NCBI GenBank assembly: GCA_002418205.1
Contig: DIDP01000041.1
Span: forward strand, 1-45,725
From: Anaerolineales bacterium UBA5797
GTDB lineage: Bacteria > Chloroflexota > Anaerolineae > Anaerolineales > Villigracilaceae
Reading direction: 5' to 3'
Length of the DNA: 45,725 bases
Made by a program: the position numbers and the translations under genes. This document shows positions 1-7,803 of this stretch, in pieces. Positions within the stretch are counted from its first letter, which is position 1. The number at the start of each line of letters is the position of its first letter. Under the pieces are notes generated by a model that was not told the origin of the DNA, ran no database searches, and saw only the letters and a list, made by a program, of their open reading frames with translations.

Positions 1-2
1 CA

Positions 3-392
3 GGCTGGGAGGTGGGGAGTCACAGCATGAACCACCTCGACCTGACAAAGCTCGATCCGGACAAGCTTCGTGACGAGACCGTGGGCTCGCGCAAGGCGCT
101 CGAGGAGAGACTCGGGATCCCGATCCTGACCTTCGCCTATCCATTCGGTTACTATGATAACTCGGTCATGGATTACGTCCAATTTGCGGGTTATATTGGC
201 GCCATGGGCGCAAGCGGGTACACACCCGCACAGGGAAAATGGAATCTCTTCTATCTGCAAAGGGTGGAGATCAAGAGCAGTGAAGATGCAAAGACGTTCA
301 CCCGCTTCCTGCCCTGGCATGGCGACCCCACCTACCTGCCCACCGATACGCCGACACTGGAGCCCACACCATCCCATTCACCGAATCCATAG
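3..392 (+). CDS. Polysaccharide deacetylase (NodB-type), C-terminal part
   Basis: The gene is cut by the window start; the reading frame is open from base 3. The visible 129 residues contain the NodB metal-binding H-x3-H (SHSMNH, first line of the protein), followed by the family's typical LDLTKL segment and an FAYPFG motif that matches the barrel strand carrying the catalytic Pro-Phe-Gly. The protein would remove acetyl (or other acyl) groups from extracellular polysaccharide or peptidoglycan. A Thr/Pro/Ser-rich tail (PTDTPTLEPTPSHSPNP) follows the catalytic domain and may be a wall-exposed linker. The N-terminus, including the catalytic Asp, is not visible, so activity cannot be judged. Confidence 0.75.
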   Translation, partial: GWEVGSHSMNHLDLTKLDPDKLRDETVGSRKALEERLGIPILTFAYPFGYYDNSVMDYVQFAGYIGAMGASGYTPAQGKWNLFYLQRVEIKSSEDAKTFTRFLPWHGDPTYLPTDTPTLEPTPSHSPNP

Positions 393-438
393 GGAACAAT
401 TGCTTCCGCATGAGAGTCCTCAAGAAAAAGGAGTTACC

Positions 439-810
439 ATGCGAAATGTTGTATTTGCAATCGCGATTCTGATTCTGGCGGCATGCTCGCCCAATACGCC
501 AACACCTGCCAACAGCGGTATTGAAGGACAGGTTTTCATCGGTCCGATGTGCCCGGTGGTGCGTGAAGGGGAGGAATGCCCGGATGAACCGTATCAGGCT
601 GCTTTAACGGTCAACAGCCTCACCGGCGAAAGAATCGTCCAGGTCGAGACGGATGAAGAGGGTAGTTTCAGGATCCCTCTTCCGCCGGGTGAATATATCC
701 TGCATCCCGAGTCTCCGAACCGCCTGCCATTTGCTGGAGACCAGACCGTTACAGTGGTGGAAGGGTCATTTACACAGGTCACCGTGAACTATGACAGCGG
801 AATCCGTTAA
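439..810 (+). CDS. Small secreted lipoprotein
   Basis: This encodes a 123-residue protein. The ATG is chosen because AAGGAG lies five bases upstream and because it starts exactly at a lipoprotein signal peptide: a short hydrophobic segment ending in LAAC, with the lipidated Cys at residue 16. The rest is a small beta-rich domain with a TDEEGSFRIPLPPGEYIL segment, as in carboxypeptidase-regulatory-like (transthyretin-type) domains. It is probably anchored on the outer face of the cytoplasmic membrane. It lies 46 bases after the deacetylase gene and may be cotranscribed with it. The function is unknown. Confidence 0.7.
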   Translation: MRNVVFAIAILILAACSPNTPTPANSGIEGQVFIGPMCPVVREGEECPDEPYQAALTVNSLTGERIVQVETDEEGSFRIPLPPGEYILHPESPNRLPFAGDQTVTVVEGSFTQVTVNYDSGIR

Positions 811-832
811 CAGAACTCATACGCCTGTTCCC

Positions 833-861
833 TTGTCATGGAGGTGGGTGCGCGCTATAAT
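833..861 (+). promoter_or_regulatory. Sigma70-type promoter of fmdB-like gene
   Basis: TTGTCA at 833-838 and TATAAT at 856-861 are separated by exactly 17 bases, with the start codon 33 bases further on. This is a near-consensus housekeeping promoter in a 84-base gap. Confidence 0.75.
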
Positions 862-894
862 GCCCGACGCGTTTAGAAAGAAGGAGAGTAAGTC

Positions 895-1143
895 ATGCCC
901 GTTTATACCTATCGCTGTGACTCGTGCGGTGTGCAATTTGAGCGCCATCAATCCTTTCAGGATGCGCCCCTGAAGACCTGTCCCGAGTGCCGCAAGAAAT
1001 CGTTGAAGAAAGTCATCACCCCAACCAAGATCATCTTTAAAGGTTCGGGTTTCTATGCCACGGATCACAGGTCTCCTTCGGGCGGTGAATCGCGTGAGAG
1101 CAAGCCTTCTGAAACGAAGAGCAGTGACAAGAAGAGCGAATAA
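895..1143 (+). CDS. FmdB-family zinc ribbon protein
   Basis: This 82-residue protein starts with the family signature PVYTYRCDSCG and has two Cys pairs (C8/C11 and C29/C32) that form a zinc ribbon. A Ser/Lys/Glu-rich disordered tail follows (residues 57-82). FmdB-type proteins are widespread small putative regulators; the name comes from a formamidase-operon regulator and says little about the role here. AAGGAGAG lies before the ATG, and the gene has its own promoter and a strong terminator, so it is monocistronic. Confidence 0.88.
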   Translation: MPVYTYRCDSCGVQFERHQSFQDAPLKTCPECRKKSLKKVITPTKIIFKGSGFYATDHRSPSGGESRESKPSETKSSDKKSE

Positions 1144-1156
1144 ATCCACAGGATCA

Positions 1157-1192
1157 AAAAGAGAGAAGCCGCAATGCTTCTCTCTTTTGTTT
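1157..1192. terminator. Bidirectional intrinsic terminator
   Basis: A 13-bp perfect stem (1157-1169 with 1176-1188) has a six-base loop and a T-rich 3' side. It has A-tracts and T-tracts on both sides, so it can serve both the fmdB-like gene and the convergent membrane-protein gene. Confidence 0.85.
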
Positions 1193-1207
1193 TAAGGAAC
1201 TGCGCCA

Positions 1208-1558
1208 TCAGCATCCAGTGGAAGGCAGCCAGGCGCTTACGATCACGTCCATGGTAATGCCGTACGCCAGCGCATTCCAGAACCGCATGCTGGCGGGCTG
1301 GTCCTTGACCTTTTGCCAATACCCTGAGAAAACGAAGAAGGTGGTCACGAGAGCGATCGCGAGGCGGAGCAGAATGCCGAGCCACGTGCCAAAACACCAG
1401 GGGGCGTTGTTCCGGATGACATCCACAGCAACGGCATAGACCCAACGCAGGAGAACGCCCAGAAACACGCCAATAAATACCTGGATCTTCGCACTGGTAT
1501 CTTCCTGCTGGGTTGCCAGCCTGAAACCAAAGGCATCGTTGAAACTGAACGAGTTCAT
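1208..1558 (-). CDS. Small membrane protein, copy 1 of a tandem pair
   Basis: This encodes a 116-residue protein. The start is the ATG with AGGAGGAG a few bases upstream; a longer frame exists but lacks such a site. Two hydrophobic segments (about residues 25-50 and 60-80) indicate an integral membrane protein. It is clearly paralogous to the adjacent upstream gene: both share N-S/T-F-x-F-N-D-A near the start, TQQEDT, GVFLGVLLRW, VFVFSGYW-type and KVKDQPA motifs. I do not recognise the family. The pair is probably one transcriptional unit, with only ten bases between them. Confidence 0.7.
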   Translation of the reverse strand: MNSFSFNDAFGFRLATQQEDTSAKIQVFIGVFLGVLLRWVYAVAVDVIRNNAPWCFGTWLGILLRLAIALVTTFFVFSGYWQKVKDQPASMRFWNALAYGITMDVIVSAWLPSTGC

Positions 1559-1568
1559 TTTTCTCCTC

Positions 1569-1904
1569 CTAATACATCCATGGACCGACGAGGGCATCGA
1601 TGGATATGCCATAGACCAGCGAGTTGAGGAAGCGCATCCCGGCAGGCTGATCCTTTACCTTCCCCCAATATCCTGAAAAAACGAAGACCGTTACGATCAG
1701 GGAAACCATGACGCGGGCGATGATCACAGACAGGCTCCCAAAATCCCACGGACCGCCCTTGACCACGTCCACAACGACGCCGTACAACCAGCGTAATAGT
1801 ACGCCGAGAAATACACCGAAGAATACCTGGACCTTGGCGCCTGTATCCTCCTGCTGGGTTACCAACTTGAAGCGGACTGCATCATTGAATATAAAGGACT
1901 GCAT
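1569..1904 (-). CDS. Small membrane protein, copy 2 of a tandem pair
   Basis: This 111-residue paralogue of the downstream gene has AAGGAGA upstream of its ATG. It has the same two hydrophobic segments and shared motifs (TQQEDTGAK, FFGVFLGVLLRW, VFSGYWGKVKDQPAGMRF). Sequence is conserved between the two copies in the membrane segments and in the polar KVKDQPA loop, suggesting that the loop matters. No known domain is recognised. Confidence 0.7.
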   Translation of the reverse strand: MQSFIFNDAVRFKLVTQQEDTGAKVQVFFGVFLGVLLRWLYGVVVDVVKGGPWDFGSLSVIIARVMVSLIVTVFVFSGYWGKVKDQPAGMRFLNSLVYGISIDALVGPWMY

Positions 1905-1996
1905 GGGGCATCTCCTTCCGTTAGGTCAGTAACATTATAGCAAAGGGAACCCTTCAAAGCAATTCTTAATTATTGCCATCAGGTTTTTTGAGGTAA

Positions 1997-2010
1997 ATGA
2001 CAGTTGTCAT
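1997..2010. promoter_or_regulatory. Palindromic operator-like site upstream of doxX-like gene
   Basis: ATGACA-GT-TGTCAT is a perfect inverted repeat in the divergent gap. A second perfect palindrome, ATGAT-T-ATCAT, lies at 2041-2051. Both fall where a promoter for the DoxX gene should be, so regulator binding is plausible. No regulator is identified. Confidence 0.4.
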
Positions 2011-2129
2011 GGTATTTTTTGGATATAAAAGGTCTTAATTATGATTATCATCACTACCAATTCAGACCTAAAAGGTTTAAATTAGGAGCGTAAGTTTATT
2101 TCAATAAAATCACAAAAGGAAACTTCACC

Positions 2130-2687
2130 ATGTCCACTTATGTTCTCACCCGCAAAGGTCAAACGCTCGAAACGCCCTCCTTTATCAATATGCTTTTCAG
2201 CGACAAACGCTTCTCGATCCTGTGGCTGGCCGTCCGTGTATGGCTCGGCTGGCAATGGATCGACGCCAGCCTGCACAAATTGCAGAACCCCGCATGGATG
2301 CAGACCGGTGACGCGCTGAAAGGCTTCTGGATGGGCGCGGTTCAAATCCCGGCTGAGGGACGTCCCGCCATCGCTTATGATTGGTATCGCAACTTCCTTC
2401 AGTTCATGCTGGATGCCCAGGCTTACACCTGGTTCGCCAAAATTGTCGCCATCAGCGAATTCCTCTTCGGCGCCCTTTTGATCGCAGGGATCTTCGTCGG
2501 TCTGACCGCCTTCTTCAGCGGCTTCATGAACTGGAACTTCATCATGGCTGGTTCCGCCAGCGTCAACGGTGTGTTCTTCGGTCTGGCGGTCCTGCTGGTA
2601 CTGGCGTGGAAGATCGCCGGTTACATCGGTCTGGATTACTTCCTCCTGCCACGAGTTGGCGACCTGTGGGCAACCAATAAAAAGTAG
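2130..2687 (+). CDS. DoxX/DoxD-like membrane protein
   Basis: This 185-residue protein has four predicted membrane segments (about residues 30-48, 105-125, 128-150 and 152-172). It matches the DoxX family in length, in the tryptophan-rich first helix region (RVWLGWQWIDASLHKLQNP) and in the GLTAFFSGFMNWNFIMAGS segment. DoxX/DoxD proteins are linked to thiosulfate:quinone oxidoreductase or to membrane redox complexes; a specific substrate cannot be assigned here. AAAGGAAA precedes the ATG. The gene stands alone between an operator-containing gap and a terminator. Confidence 0.8.
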   Translation: MSTYVLTRKGQTLETPSFINMLFSDKRFSILWLAVRVWLGWQWIDASLHKLQNPAWMQTGDALKGFWMGAVQIPAEGRPAIAYDWYRNFLQFMLDAQAYTWFAKIVAISEFLFGALLIAGIFVGLTAFFSGFMNWNFIMAGSASVNGVFFGLAVLLVLAWKIAGYIGLDYFLLPRVGDLWATNKK

Positions 2688-2700
2688 ATCTTCGTGACAC

Positions 2701-2737
2701 AAAAACTGACGGCTCGTACGCGTCGTCAGTTTTTATT
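2701..2737 (+). terminator. Terminator of doxX-like gene
   Basis: An 11-bp stem (2701-2711 with 2724-2734) is followed by TATTTTA. It sits 14 bases after the stop codon. Confidence 0.8.
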
Positions 2738-2751
2738 TTAACAACCTGAGC

Positions 2752-2782
2752 GAAATAAAACAAAAGACCCTTTGCAGGGTCT
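2752..2782 (-). terminator. Terminator of tRNA-Asn
   Basis: On the minus strand, AGACCCT/AGGGTCT forms a stem followed by TTTTGTTTTATTT, immediately after the tRNA. Confidence 0.8.
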
Positions 2783-2787
2783 AAAGC

Positions 2788-2859
2788 TCCTCGCCGAGGA
2801 CTTGAACCTCGAACCTAGCGGTTAACAGCCGCCCGCTCTGCCGATTGAGCTAGCGAGGA
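2788..2859 (-). tRNA. tRNA-Asn (GTT)
   Basis: The minus strand folds as a full 72-nt cloverleaf. The acceptor is TCCTCGC/GCGAGGA, the D stem GCTC/GAGC, the anticodon stem GGCGG/CCGCT with loop CTGTTAA (anticodon GTT), and the T stem CGAGG/CCTCG with loop TTCAAGT. CCA is not encoded. It has its own consensus promoter and terminator. Confidence 0.95.
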
Positions 2860-2870
2860 AGGCGAGCGAG

Positions 2871-2898
2871 ATTATACCTTAAGGACGGGTCATGTCAA
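2871..2898 (-). promoter_or_regulatory. Consensus promoter of tRNA-Asn
   Basis: The minus strand carries TTGACA (2898-2893), a 16-base spacer, then TATAAT (2876-2871). Both hexamers are perfect, and the mature tRNA 5' end follows 11 bases later. Confidence 0.85.
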
Positions 2899-2971
2899 GC
2901 GATGTTGCCCGTCCTCCATGCAAACAATCGCCATGGGCAATCTCATTTATCTTCGGAGAACATCAACGGGA

Positions 2972-3004
2972 AAGGAGATCGCTTCACTCCGTTCGCAATG
3001 ACAT
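2972..3004. repeat. Single degenerate arm of dispersed repeat family R2
   Basis: GAGATCGCTTC...CGCAATGACA resembles the right arm of the 84-143 base repeats at 31222 and 34801. The left arm is missing or unrecognisable. It lies between the glpX stop codon and tRNA-Asn. Confidence 0.45.
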
Positions 3005-3008
3005 CATA

Positions 3009-4001
3009 TCAATATTTGATCGCGCTCAACTGGCGCAGTTTATCCACCTGATGGGTGGCGGTGATCTGGCGCACCGTGCCCGTCATGCCGCGCACAACAA
3101 GCGAATCGGTGCTGGCGCTGGTCCCGAAGTAGCGAATCCCCTTGAGCAATTCACCATCGGTAATGCCCGTCGCCGTGAAGAAGACATCCTCCGAAGAGAC
3201 CAGATCGTCCATGGTGAGGATCTTGTCAAAGTCATAGCCGGCTTCACGCCCGCGGCGTAATTCGTCTTCATCGCGCGCATATAATTTGCCCTGAATTTCC
3301 CCGCCCATCGCACGCAATGCACATGCCGCGATCACGCCTTCCGGCGTGCCGCCGACGCCGATCAGCACATCCACACCGGAGTCGGGCCAGGCGGTCATCA
3401 ACGCCGCGGCAACATCTCCATCCGGGATCAACCTGATGCGCGCGCCCGCCTTGCGGATCTCCGCGATCACCTCCGTGTGGCGGTCGCGATCAAGGACGAT
3501 GGTGGTCAGGTCTTCGACATCCTTCCGCTTCGCTTTTGCAATCGCTTTAAGATTCTCGGTAATGGACTTTTCGATATTGATCCTGCCCTTCGCCTCCGGT
3601 CCCACTGCAAGTTTGTTCATGTAGACGAACGGGCCCGGATCGAACATGGTCCCGCGCGGCGCGATCGCAACCGTCGCAAGCGAGTTCGAGCGGCCAAATG
3701 CCAGGGGGCGGGTCCCGTCGATCGGGTCCACGGCAACATCCACGTCCGGGCTTGAACCGTTGCCCACGTTCTCGCCGTTATACAACATCGGAGCGTTATC
3801 CTTCTCCCCCTCCCCGATGACGATGACACCGTTCATATCCACCGTCTGGAGGACGATCCGCATCGCATTGACCGCGGCCTGATCCGCCCCCTCTTTATCG
3901 CCGCGTCCCATGAAGCGACCAGCCGCCAACGCAGCCGCCTCGGTGACGCGTACCAACTCAAGCGCCAGGTTTCGGGTTGGGTCATTTGTTATATCCACCA
4001 T
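3009..4001 (-). CDS. glpX: Fructose-1,6-bisphosphatase class II (GlpX)
   Basis: This 330-residue protein, full length for the family, hydrolyses fructose 1,6-bisphosphate to fructose 6-phosphate in gluconeogenesis. The metal and substrate motifs are present: an IGEGEKDNAP loop, DVAVDPIDGT (metal-binding Asp-Pro-Ile-Asp-Gly-Thr) and GVGGTPEGV. AAAGGAGG lies before the ATG. It is the last gene of the frr-uppS-cdsA-glpX run (9 bases after cdsA). The enzyme is probably the main gluconeogenic FBPase; some GlpX proteins also accept sedoheptulose 1,7-bisphosphate. Confidence 0.95.
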   Translation of the reverse strand: MVDITNDPTRNLALELVRVTEAAALAAGRFMGRGDKEGADQAAVNAMRIVLQTVDMNGVIVIGEGEKDNAPMLYNGENVGNGSSPDVDVAVDPIDGTRPLAFGRSNSLATVAIAPRGTMFDPGPFVYMNKLAVGPEAKGRINIEKSITENLKAIAKAKRKDVEDLTTIVLDRDRHTEVIAEIRKAGARIRLIPDGDVAAALMTAWPDSGVDVLIGVGGTPEGVIAACALRAMGGEIQGKLYARDEDELRRGREAGYDFDKILTMDDLVSSEDVFFTATGITDGELLKGIRYFGTSASTDSLVVRGMTGTVRQITATHQVDKLRQLSAIKY

Positions 4002-4010
4002 AAACCTCCT

Positions 4011-4829
4011 TTAGAGAATAAAATATTGGATGAGAAAATAGCCGATCGCCGCGCCCCAGATCCACGAGTCGATGCGGTCGAGAAAACCGCCATGCCCCGG
4101 AAAGATGTTGCTCGAGTCTTTCAAGCCGCCCTGCCGCTTGAACATGCTTTCACCGAGGTCCCCCAGCGGTGCCAGTGCGCCGATCACAAGACCGAACAAA
4201 GCGCCCTGAACAGGACCGATGAGCCCGCCCAAGGGTTGTGGACCGAGGGAGGAAAAGGCATGGGCAAAGAATGCGCCGATCAAAATCGAGGTGAATACTC
4301 CGGCAAAATATCCCTCCCAGCTTTTCTTCGGGCTGAGACGCGGCGCCATCTTGTGTCTCCCATAGACTGCGCCGATCGAATACGCACCCGTATCCCCCGC
4401 CCAGACAATGGGCAGGACGATCATGAACCACCAGCCGCCCTGTGGCAGGTTGCGCAGATCGAGCAAATAGGAGCCGAGCCAGCCAAGATAGACGATGCCC
4501 GTTACAGTTATACCAAAATCGAGCCCGGCCTGGTCGCGGCCGCGTTCGAATGCATAGAGATGTACCGTCATGGCAAGCAGGATCAACAGGACAAACAGCG
4601 GGATCACGGCATCGGCAAAAAAGAAGCGTGCAGTGACCATCACAAGCACGCCTCCAACTGTGACCAGTTCATTTGGTTCGCGCTGGACCGCCCGATACAA
4701 GCGGACATATTCCCACGCGCCCCCTACCAGAAATGTCCCCATCATCAGAAAATAGAACACCCCTCCATAGATGATGGCAGGCAGTCCCACCGCCGCCATT
4801 GCGAGAGCCGTCAATGTGCGTCTAGGCAT
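4011..4829 (-). CDS. cdsA: Phosphatidate cytidylyltransferase (CdsA)
   Basis: This integral membrane enzyme makes CDP-diacylglycerol from phosphatidate and CTP, the branch point of phospholipid synthesis. Multiple membrane helices are visible, followed by the family signature near the C-terminus (KDSSNIFPGHGGFLDRIDS, with the metal-binding Asp residues) and SPKKSWEGYFAG before it. I chose the ATG that gives an N-terminus MPRRTLTALA typical of the family and an eight-base overlap (ATGCCTAG) with the uppS stop. A longer form starting at 4847 or 4865 is possible. The product is 272 residues. Confidence 0.9.
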   Translation of the reverse strand: MPRRTLTALAMAAVGLPAIIYGGVFYFLMMGTFLVGGAWEYVRLYRAVQREPNELVTVGGVLVMVTARFFFADAVIPLFVLLILLAMTVHLYAFERGRDQAGLDFGITVTGIVYLGWLGSYLLDLRNLPQGGWWFMIVLPIVWAGDTGAYSIGAVYGRHKMAPRLSPKKSWEGYFAGVFTSILIGAFFAHAFSSLGPQPLGGLIGPVQGALFGLVIGALAPLGDLGESMFKRQGGLKDSSNIFPGHGGFLDRIDSWIWGAAIGYFLIQYFIL

Positions 4830-5586
4830 TGGACGCCTCGTACGCATTGGATGAAACCTTCCCATAGCGGCGGTCGCGTTGCGCGAACGCCTCCAATGCG
4901 CGGCGATATTCCTCTTTATCGAAATCGGGCCAGTAGGTGGGGGTGACGTACCATTCCGAATAGGCAGCCTGCCAGATCAAAAAATTGCTCACGCGTAATT
5001 CGCCCGATGTGCGGATGATCAGATCGGGGTCCGGCACCCCGGCTGTATACAGGTAACGGCTGACAAGTTCATCCGTCACCTCCTCCGCCGGAATGCCGTC
5101 CTTGATGATGTTCTGAATGGCGTTGACGATCTCGTCGCGCCCGCCATAGTTGAATGCAACGTTCAGGACCAGGCGGTCGTTGTTCTTGGTCAGTTCAATG
5201 GCATCGAGCACTTTTTCCTGCAGCGAGGGCGCAAGTCTTTCCAGGCGTCCTATGTGGCGCAACTGCACTCCCTCCTTGTTCAGCTCTGCCAGTTCTCTGT
5301 CGATGACATCCTCGAGGATGTACATCAATCCTTTGACCTCCTCGGGCGGGCGCCCCCAGTTCTCGGTCGAGAAGGCATAGATGGTGAGATATTTGACGCC
5401 GAATTCCACGGTTGCGCGGATCACCCGGCGGAGGTTTTCAGTCCCCGCCTTGTGACCGGCAAGCCTTGGCAGCCCGCGTGATAATGCCCAACGCCCGTTG
5501 CCGTCCATGATCATGGCAACGTGACGGGGCAGTTTTTCAGCAGGAATGATACTTGGAGAATTTGACATGAAAATTAAATCGATCAT
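4822..5586 (-). CDS. uppS: Isoprenyl (undecaprenyl) diphosphate synthase
   Basis: This 254-residue cis-prenyltransferase condenses isopentenyl diphosphate onto farnesyl diphosphate to give the long-chain lipid carrier for cell-wall and polysaccharide synthesis. The family motifs are all visible: MIMDGNGRWA with the catalytic Asp, GHKAG, YAFSTENW, RTSGE followed by SNFLIWQ, and YSEWY. It lies 17 bases after frr and overlaps cdsA. The IPP it uses would come from the mevalonate genes elsewhere in this window. The start could also be the ATG six codons in (5568); neither has a clear ribosome binding site. Confidence 0.93.
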   Translation of the reverse strand: MIDLIFMSNSPSIIPAEKLPRHVAMIMDGNGRWALSRGLPRLAGHKAGTENLRRVIRATVEFGVKYLTIYAFSTENWGRPPEEVKGLMYILEDVIDRELAELNKEGVQLRHIGRLERLAPSLQEKVLDAIELTKNNDRLVLNVAFNYGGRDEIVNAIQNIIKDGIPAEEVTDELVSRYLYTAGVPDPDLIIRTSGELRVSNFLIWQAAYSEWYVTPTYWPDFDKEEYRRALEAFAQRDRRYGKVSSNAYEASNA

Positions 5587-5603
5587 AAAGTGGGCGACAG
5601 ACC

Positions 5604-6164
5604 CTACACTTCCATGATCTCCGCTTCTTTTTTCTTCCCATGCTCGGCAACCTCTTCGATAAACCGATCGGTCAGTTTCTGAAGATCCTCTTCGCCGCGC
5701 TTCAAATCGTCCTCCGAGATCAATTTTTCCTTCTCGAAATCCCGCATGTCGTTATGCGCGTCCCTGCGGATGTTGCGAATGGAAATACGAGTCTCTTCCA
5801 AACGATGGTTCACATGCTTGGCAAGGTCGCGGCGCCGTTCCTCGGTCAACGGAGGCAGGTTGAGGTGGATGACCTTGCCGTCGTTATTGGGATTCAAGCC
5901 CAGGTCCGAGGAGAGGATCGCTTTTTCGATCACCTTGAGCGTGGACGCATCGTACGGCTTGATGGTCAACGTGCGCGGCTCAGGCACACTGATGGAAGCC
6001 AGTTGCATGAGCGGCGTGGGCGATCCATAATAATCGATCGACAGTTTCTCGACCAATCCCGGACTGGCGCGTCCCGTACGGATGGCGGCAAGATCGTCAT
6101 GAAGGACTTGCATTGCGCTGCGCATGCGATGTTCAGCGTCGTTGAGGATATCTTTTATCACCAC
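5604..6164 (-). CDS. frr: Ribosome recycling factor
   Basis: This 186-residue protein, standard length, works with EF-G to split post-termination ribosomes. The RRF signatures are present: LRTGRASPGL-like (AIRTGRASPGLVEKL), the YYGSPTPL segment, PYDASTLK, LGLNPNNDGK, and LTEERRRDL with the C-terminal helix. The start is GTG (two GTG codons in a row) with AGGAG upstream. Its promoter region follows a terminator, so it heads its own transcript with uppS, cdsA and glpX. Confidence 0.95.
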   Translation of the reverse strand: MVIKDILNDAEHRMRSAMQVLHDDLAAIRTGRASPGLVEKLSIDYYGSPTPLMQLASISVPEPRTLTIKPYDASTLKVIEKAILSSDLGLNPNNDGKVIHLNLPPLTEERRRDLAKHVNHRLEETRISIRNIRRDAHNDMRDFEKEKLISEDDLKRGEEDLQKLTDRFIEEVAEHGKKKEAEIMEV

Positions 6165-6274
6165 AGTCTCCTGAATGTTGGAAATAAACTTGTTGTTAAG
6201 GATACACCAAAATTAAGAAATTTGCTATATGAATGCGATTCGTGAGAGATTTTGACGAAAACCGAGAGCCCTAT

Positions 6275-6311
6275 CAGAAACAAGAAGAAGGAGAAATATG
6301 ATTTCTCCTTC
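6275..6311 (-). terminator. Terminator between pyrH and frr
   Basis: An 11-bp perfect stem (6287-6297 with 6301-6311) has a three-base loop. It is followed on the minus strand by TTCTTGTTTC. It separates the pyrH transcript from frr. Confidence 0.75.
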
Positions 6312-6368
6312 GATACAGGCTGTGACCGCTTCTCTTGAAATGAAGGCTTATGAGGAGCTTTTCTGACT

Positions 6369-7085
6369 CTATCCGTGGACCAGCGTCCCCACAGCTTCAC
6401 CCTTCAATGCGGAAAGCAGTGCATTGGGATCCCACAGATTGACCACCAGGATCGGGATCTTGTTTTCCATGCAATGGGTGATGGCTGTGCTGTCCATTAC
6501 TTCGAGCCGGCGGTTGATCACATCGATGTAGTTCAGGGTATCGAACTTGACGGCATTCGGATTCTTGTTGGGATCGGAATCATAGACGCCATCCACCTTT
6601 GTGGCTTTGATGACCACATCCGCTTCGATCTCGGTCGCGCGCAAGGCGGCGGCTGTATCCGTTGAAAAGAACGGGTTGCCCGTCCCCGCGCCGAAGATGA
6701 CCACACGTCCCTTTTCGAGATGACGGATGGCGCGGCGGCGGATGTAGGGCTCGGCGATCGCCCGCATTTCGATGGCAGACATCACCCGTGTGAACACATT
6801 CAAACGCTCGAAGGCATCCATCAAAGCCATGGCGTTCATGACCGTGGCAAGCATGCCCATGTAATCGGCAGTGGAACGGTCCATGCCGCGCGCCAACCCC
6901 TGTTTGCCGCGCCACAGATTCCCCGCGCCGATCACGATCGCCACCTCCAGGCCAGTCTCATGCACGTCCCTGACCCGCTTCGCAATGGACTCCGCCTCCT
7001 CCACGTCGATGCCAAAGCCTGATCTGCCCGCCAGCGCCTCGCCGCTCAATTTCAAAAGAATGCGTTTGTATTTGAAATCGTTCAT
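6369..7085 (-). CDS. pyrH: UMP kinase
   Basis: This 238-residue bacterial-type UMP kinase of the amino-acid kinase fold converts UMP and ATP to UDP. It shows the KLSGEALAG start motif, GAGNLWRG, the GMDRSTADYMGMLATVMNA segment that binds UMP, and GTGNPFFSTDTAA. AAGGAG precedes the ATG. It lies 79 bases after tsf behind a terminator, in the common tsf-pyrH-frr order. Confidence 0.96.
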   Translation of the reverse strand: MNDFKYKRILLKLSGEALAGRSGFGIDVEEAESIAKRVRDVHETGLEVAIVIGAGNLWRGKQGLARGMDRSTADYMGMLATVMNAMALMDAFERLNVFTRVMSAIEMRAIAEPYIRRRAIRHLEKGRVVIFGAGTGNPFFSTDTAAALRATEIEADVVIKATKVDGVYDSDPNKNPNAVKFDTLNYIDVINRRLEVMDSTAITHCMENKIPILVVNLWDPNALLSALKGEAVGTLVHG

Positions 7086-7132
7086 GTGACTCCTTTGCCG
7101 GGTAATTTCCTGCCCATCCGGGCAGACATATA

Positions 7133-7162
7133 AAAATGACCAACCCGAAGGTTGGTCATTTT
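7133..7162 (-). terminator. Terminator of rpsB-tsf
   Basis: A 13-bp perfect stem (7133-7145 with 7150-7162) is closed by a TTCG-type loop and followed by T residues on the minus strand. It starts two bases after the tsf stop. pyrH has no obvious separate promoter in the 47 bases left, so partial read-through is likely. Confidence 0.85.
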
Positions 7163-7164
7163 GT

Positions 7165-7773
7165 TTACTGGTCTTTAAGACTTTCGCCCAGCTCCCAGCG
7201 CTGGAAGCGGCGCACGATCACATTTTCGCCGATGGATGCCACCGTTTGCAGGATCAGCTTTTCGACCGTGATCGATTCATCACGGATGTAGGCCTGCCGT
7301 GAAAGCACCACCTCATCCTTGAACTTTTCAAGGCGCCCCTGCACGATCTTCTCCGCGACGTTATCCGGCTTGCCTTCCTCCTTGGCACGGGCACGGGCGA
7401 TCTCCGCCTCATGCTCCAACACCTCAGCGGGAATCTCCTCCTCCTTGAGATAGCGCGGCGCGGAGGCAGCGATCTGGAGGGCAAGTTCATGCGCCAGTTC
7501 ACGGAACTTTTCCGAGCGGGCGACGAAATCGGTCTCACAATTGACCTCGACCATCACGCCGACGCGTCCGCCGCCATGCGAATACAGTTCCACAACACCC
7601 TGTGAGGCTTCACGGTCAGCGCGTTTGGCGGCGGTTGCCATGCCCTTTTCACGCAGCCAATCCACAGCCTTTTGAAAATCACCGTTCGCTTCCGTAAGCG
7701 CCTTGCGGCAATCCAGCACACCGGCGTTCGTTGCGGCGCGCAATTCCTTGATCATTTCAGTCGTTATTTCCAT
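7165..7773 (-). CDS. tsf: Elongation factor Ts
   Basis: This is the nucleotide exchange factor for EF-Tu. The N-terminal UBA-like domain (KELRAATNAGVLDCRKAL) and the core motif NCETDFVAR are intact. At 202 residues it is a short type, lacking the second core subdomain insertion of the ~280-residue enterobacterial protein, as in cyanobacteria and several other phyla. It is cotranscribed with rpsB 30 bases upstream. Confidence 0.96.
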   Translation of the reverse strand: MEITTEMIKELRAATNAGVLDCRKALTEANGDFQKAVDWLREKGMATAAKRADREASQGVVELYSHGGGRVGVMVEVNCETDFVARSEKFRELAHELALQIAASAPRYLKEEEIPAEVLEHEAEIARARAKEEGKPDNVAEKIVQGRLEKFKDEVVLSRQAYIRDESITVEKLILQTVASIGENVIVRRFQRWELGESLKDQ

Positions 7774-7803
7774 CTAATTGTTCCTTCTAAATCTTGGTCC
7801 AGT

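Noticed and set aside
2041..2051. ATGATTATCAT as a Fur box
   Set aside because: Only a short half-like palindrome; no full 19-base Fur consensus and no iron-related gene adjacent.
4026..4946. Plus-strand open frame of 306 codons opposite cdsA and uppS
   Set aside because: Covers two well-conserved housekeeping genes on the other strand; no motif or start signal.
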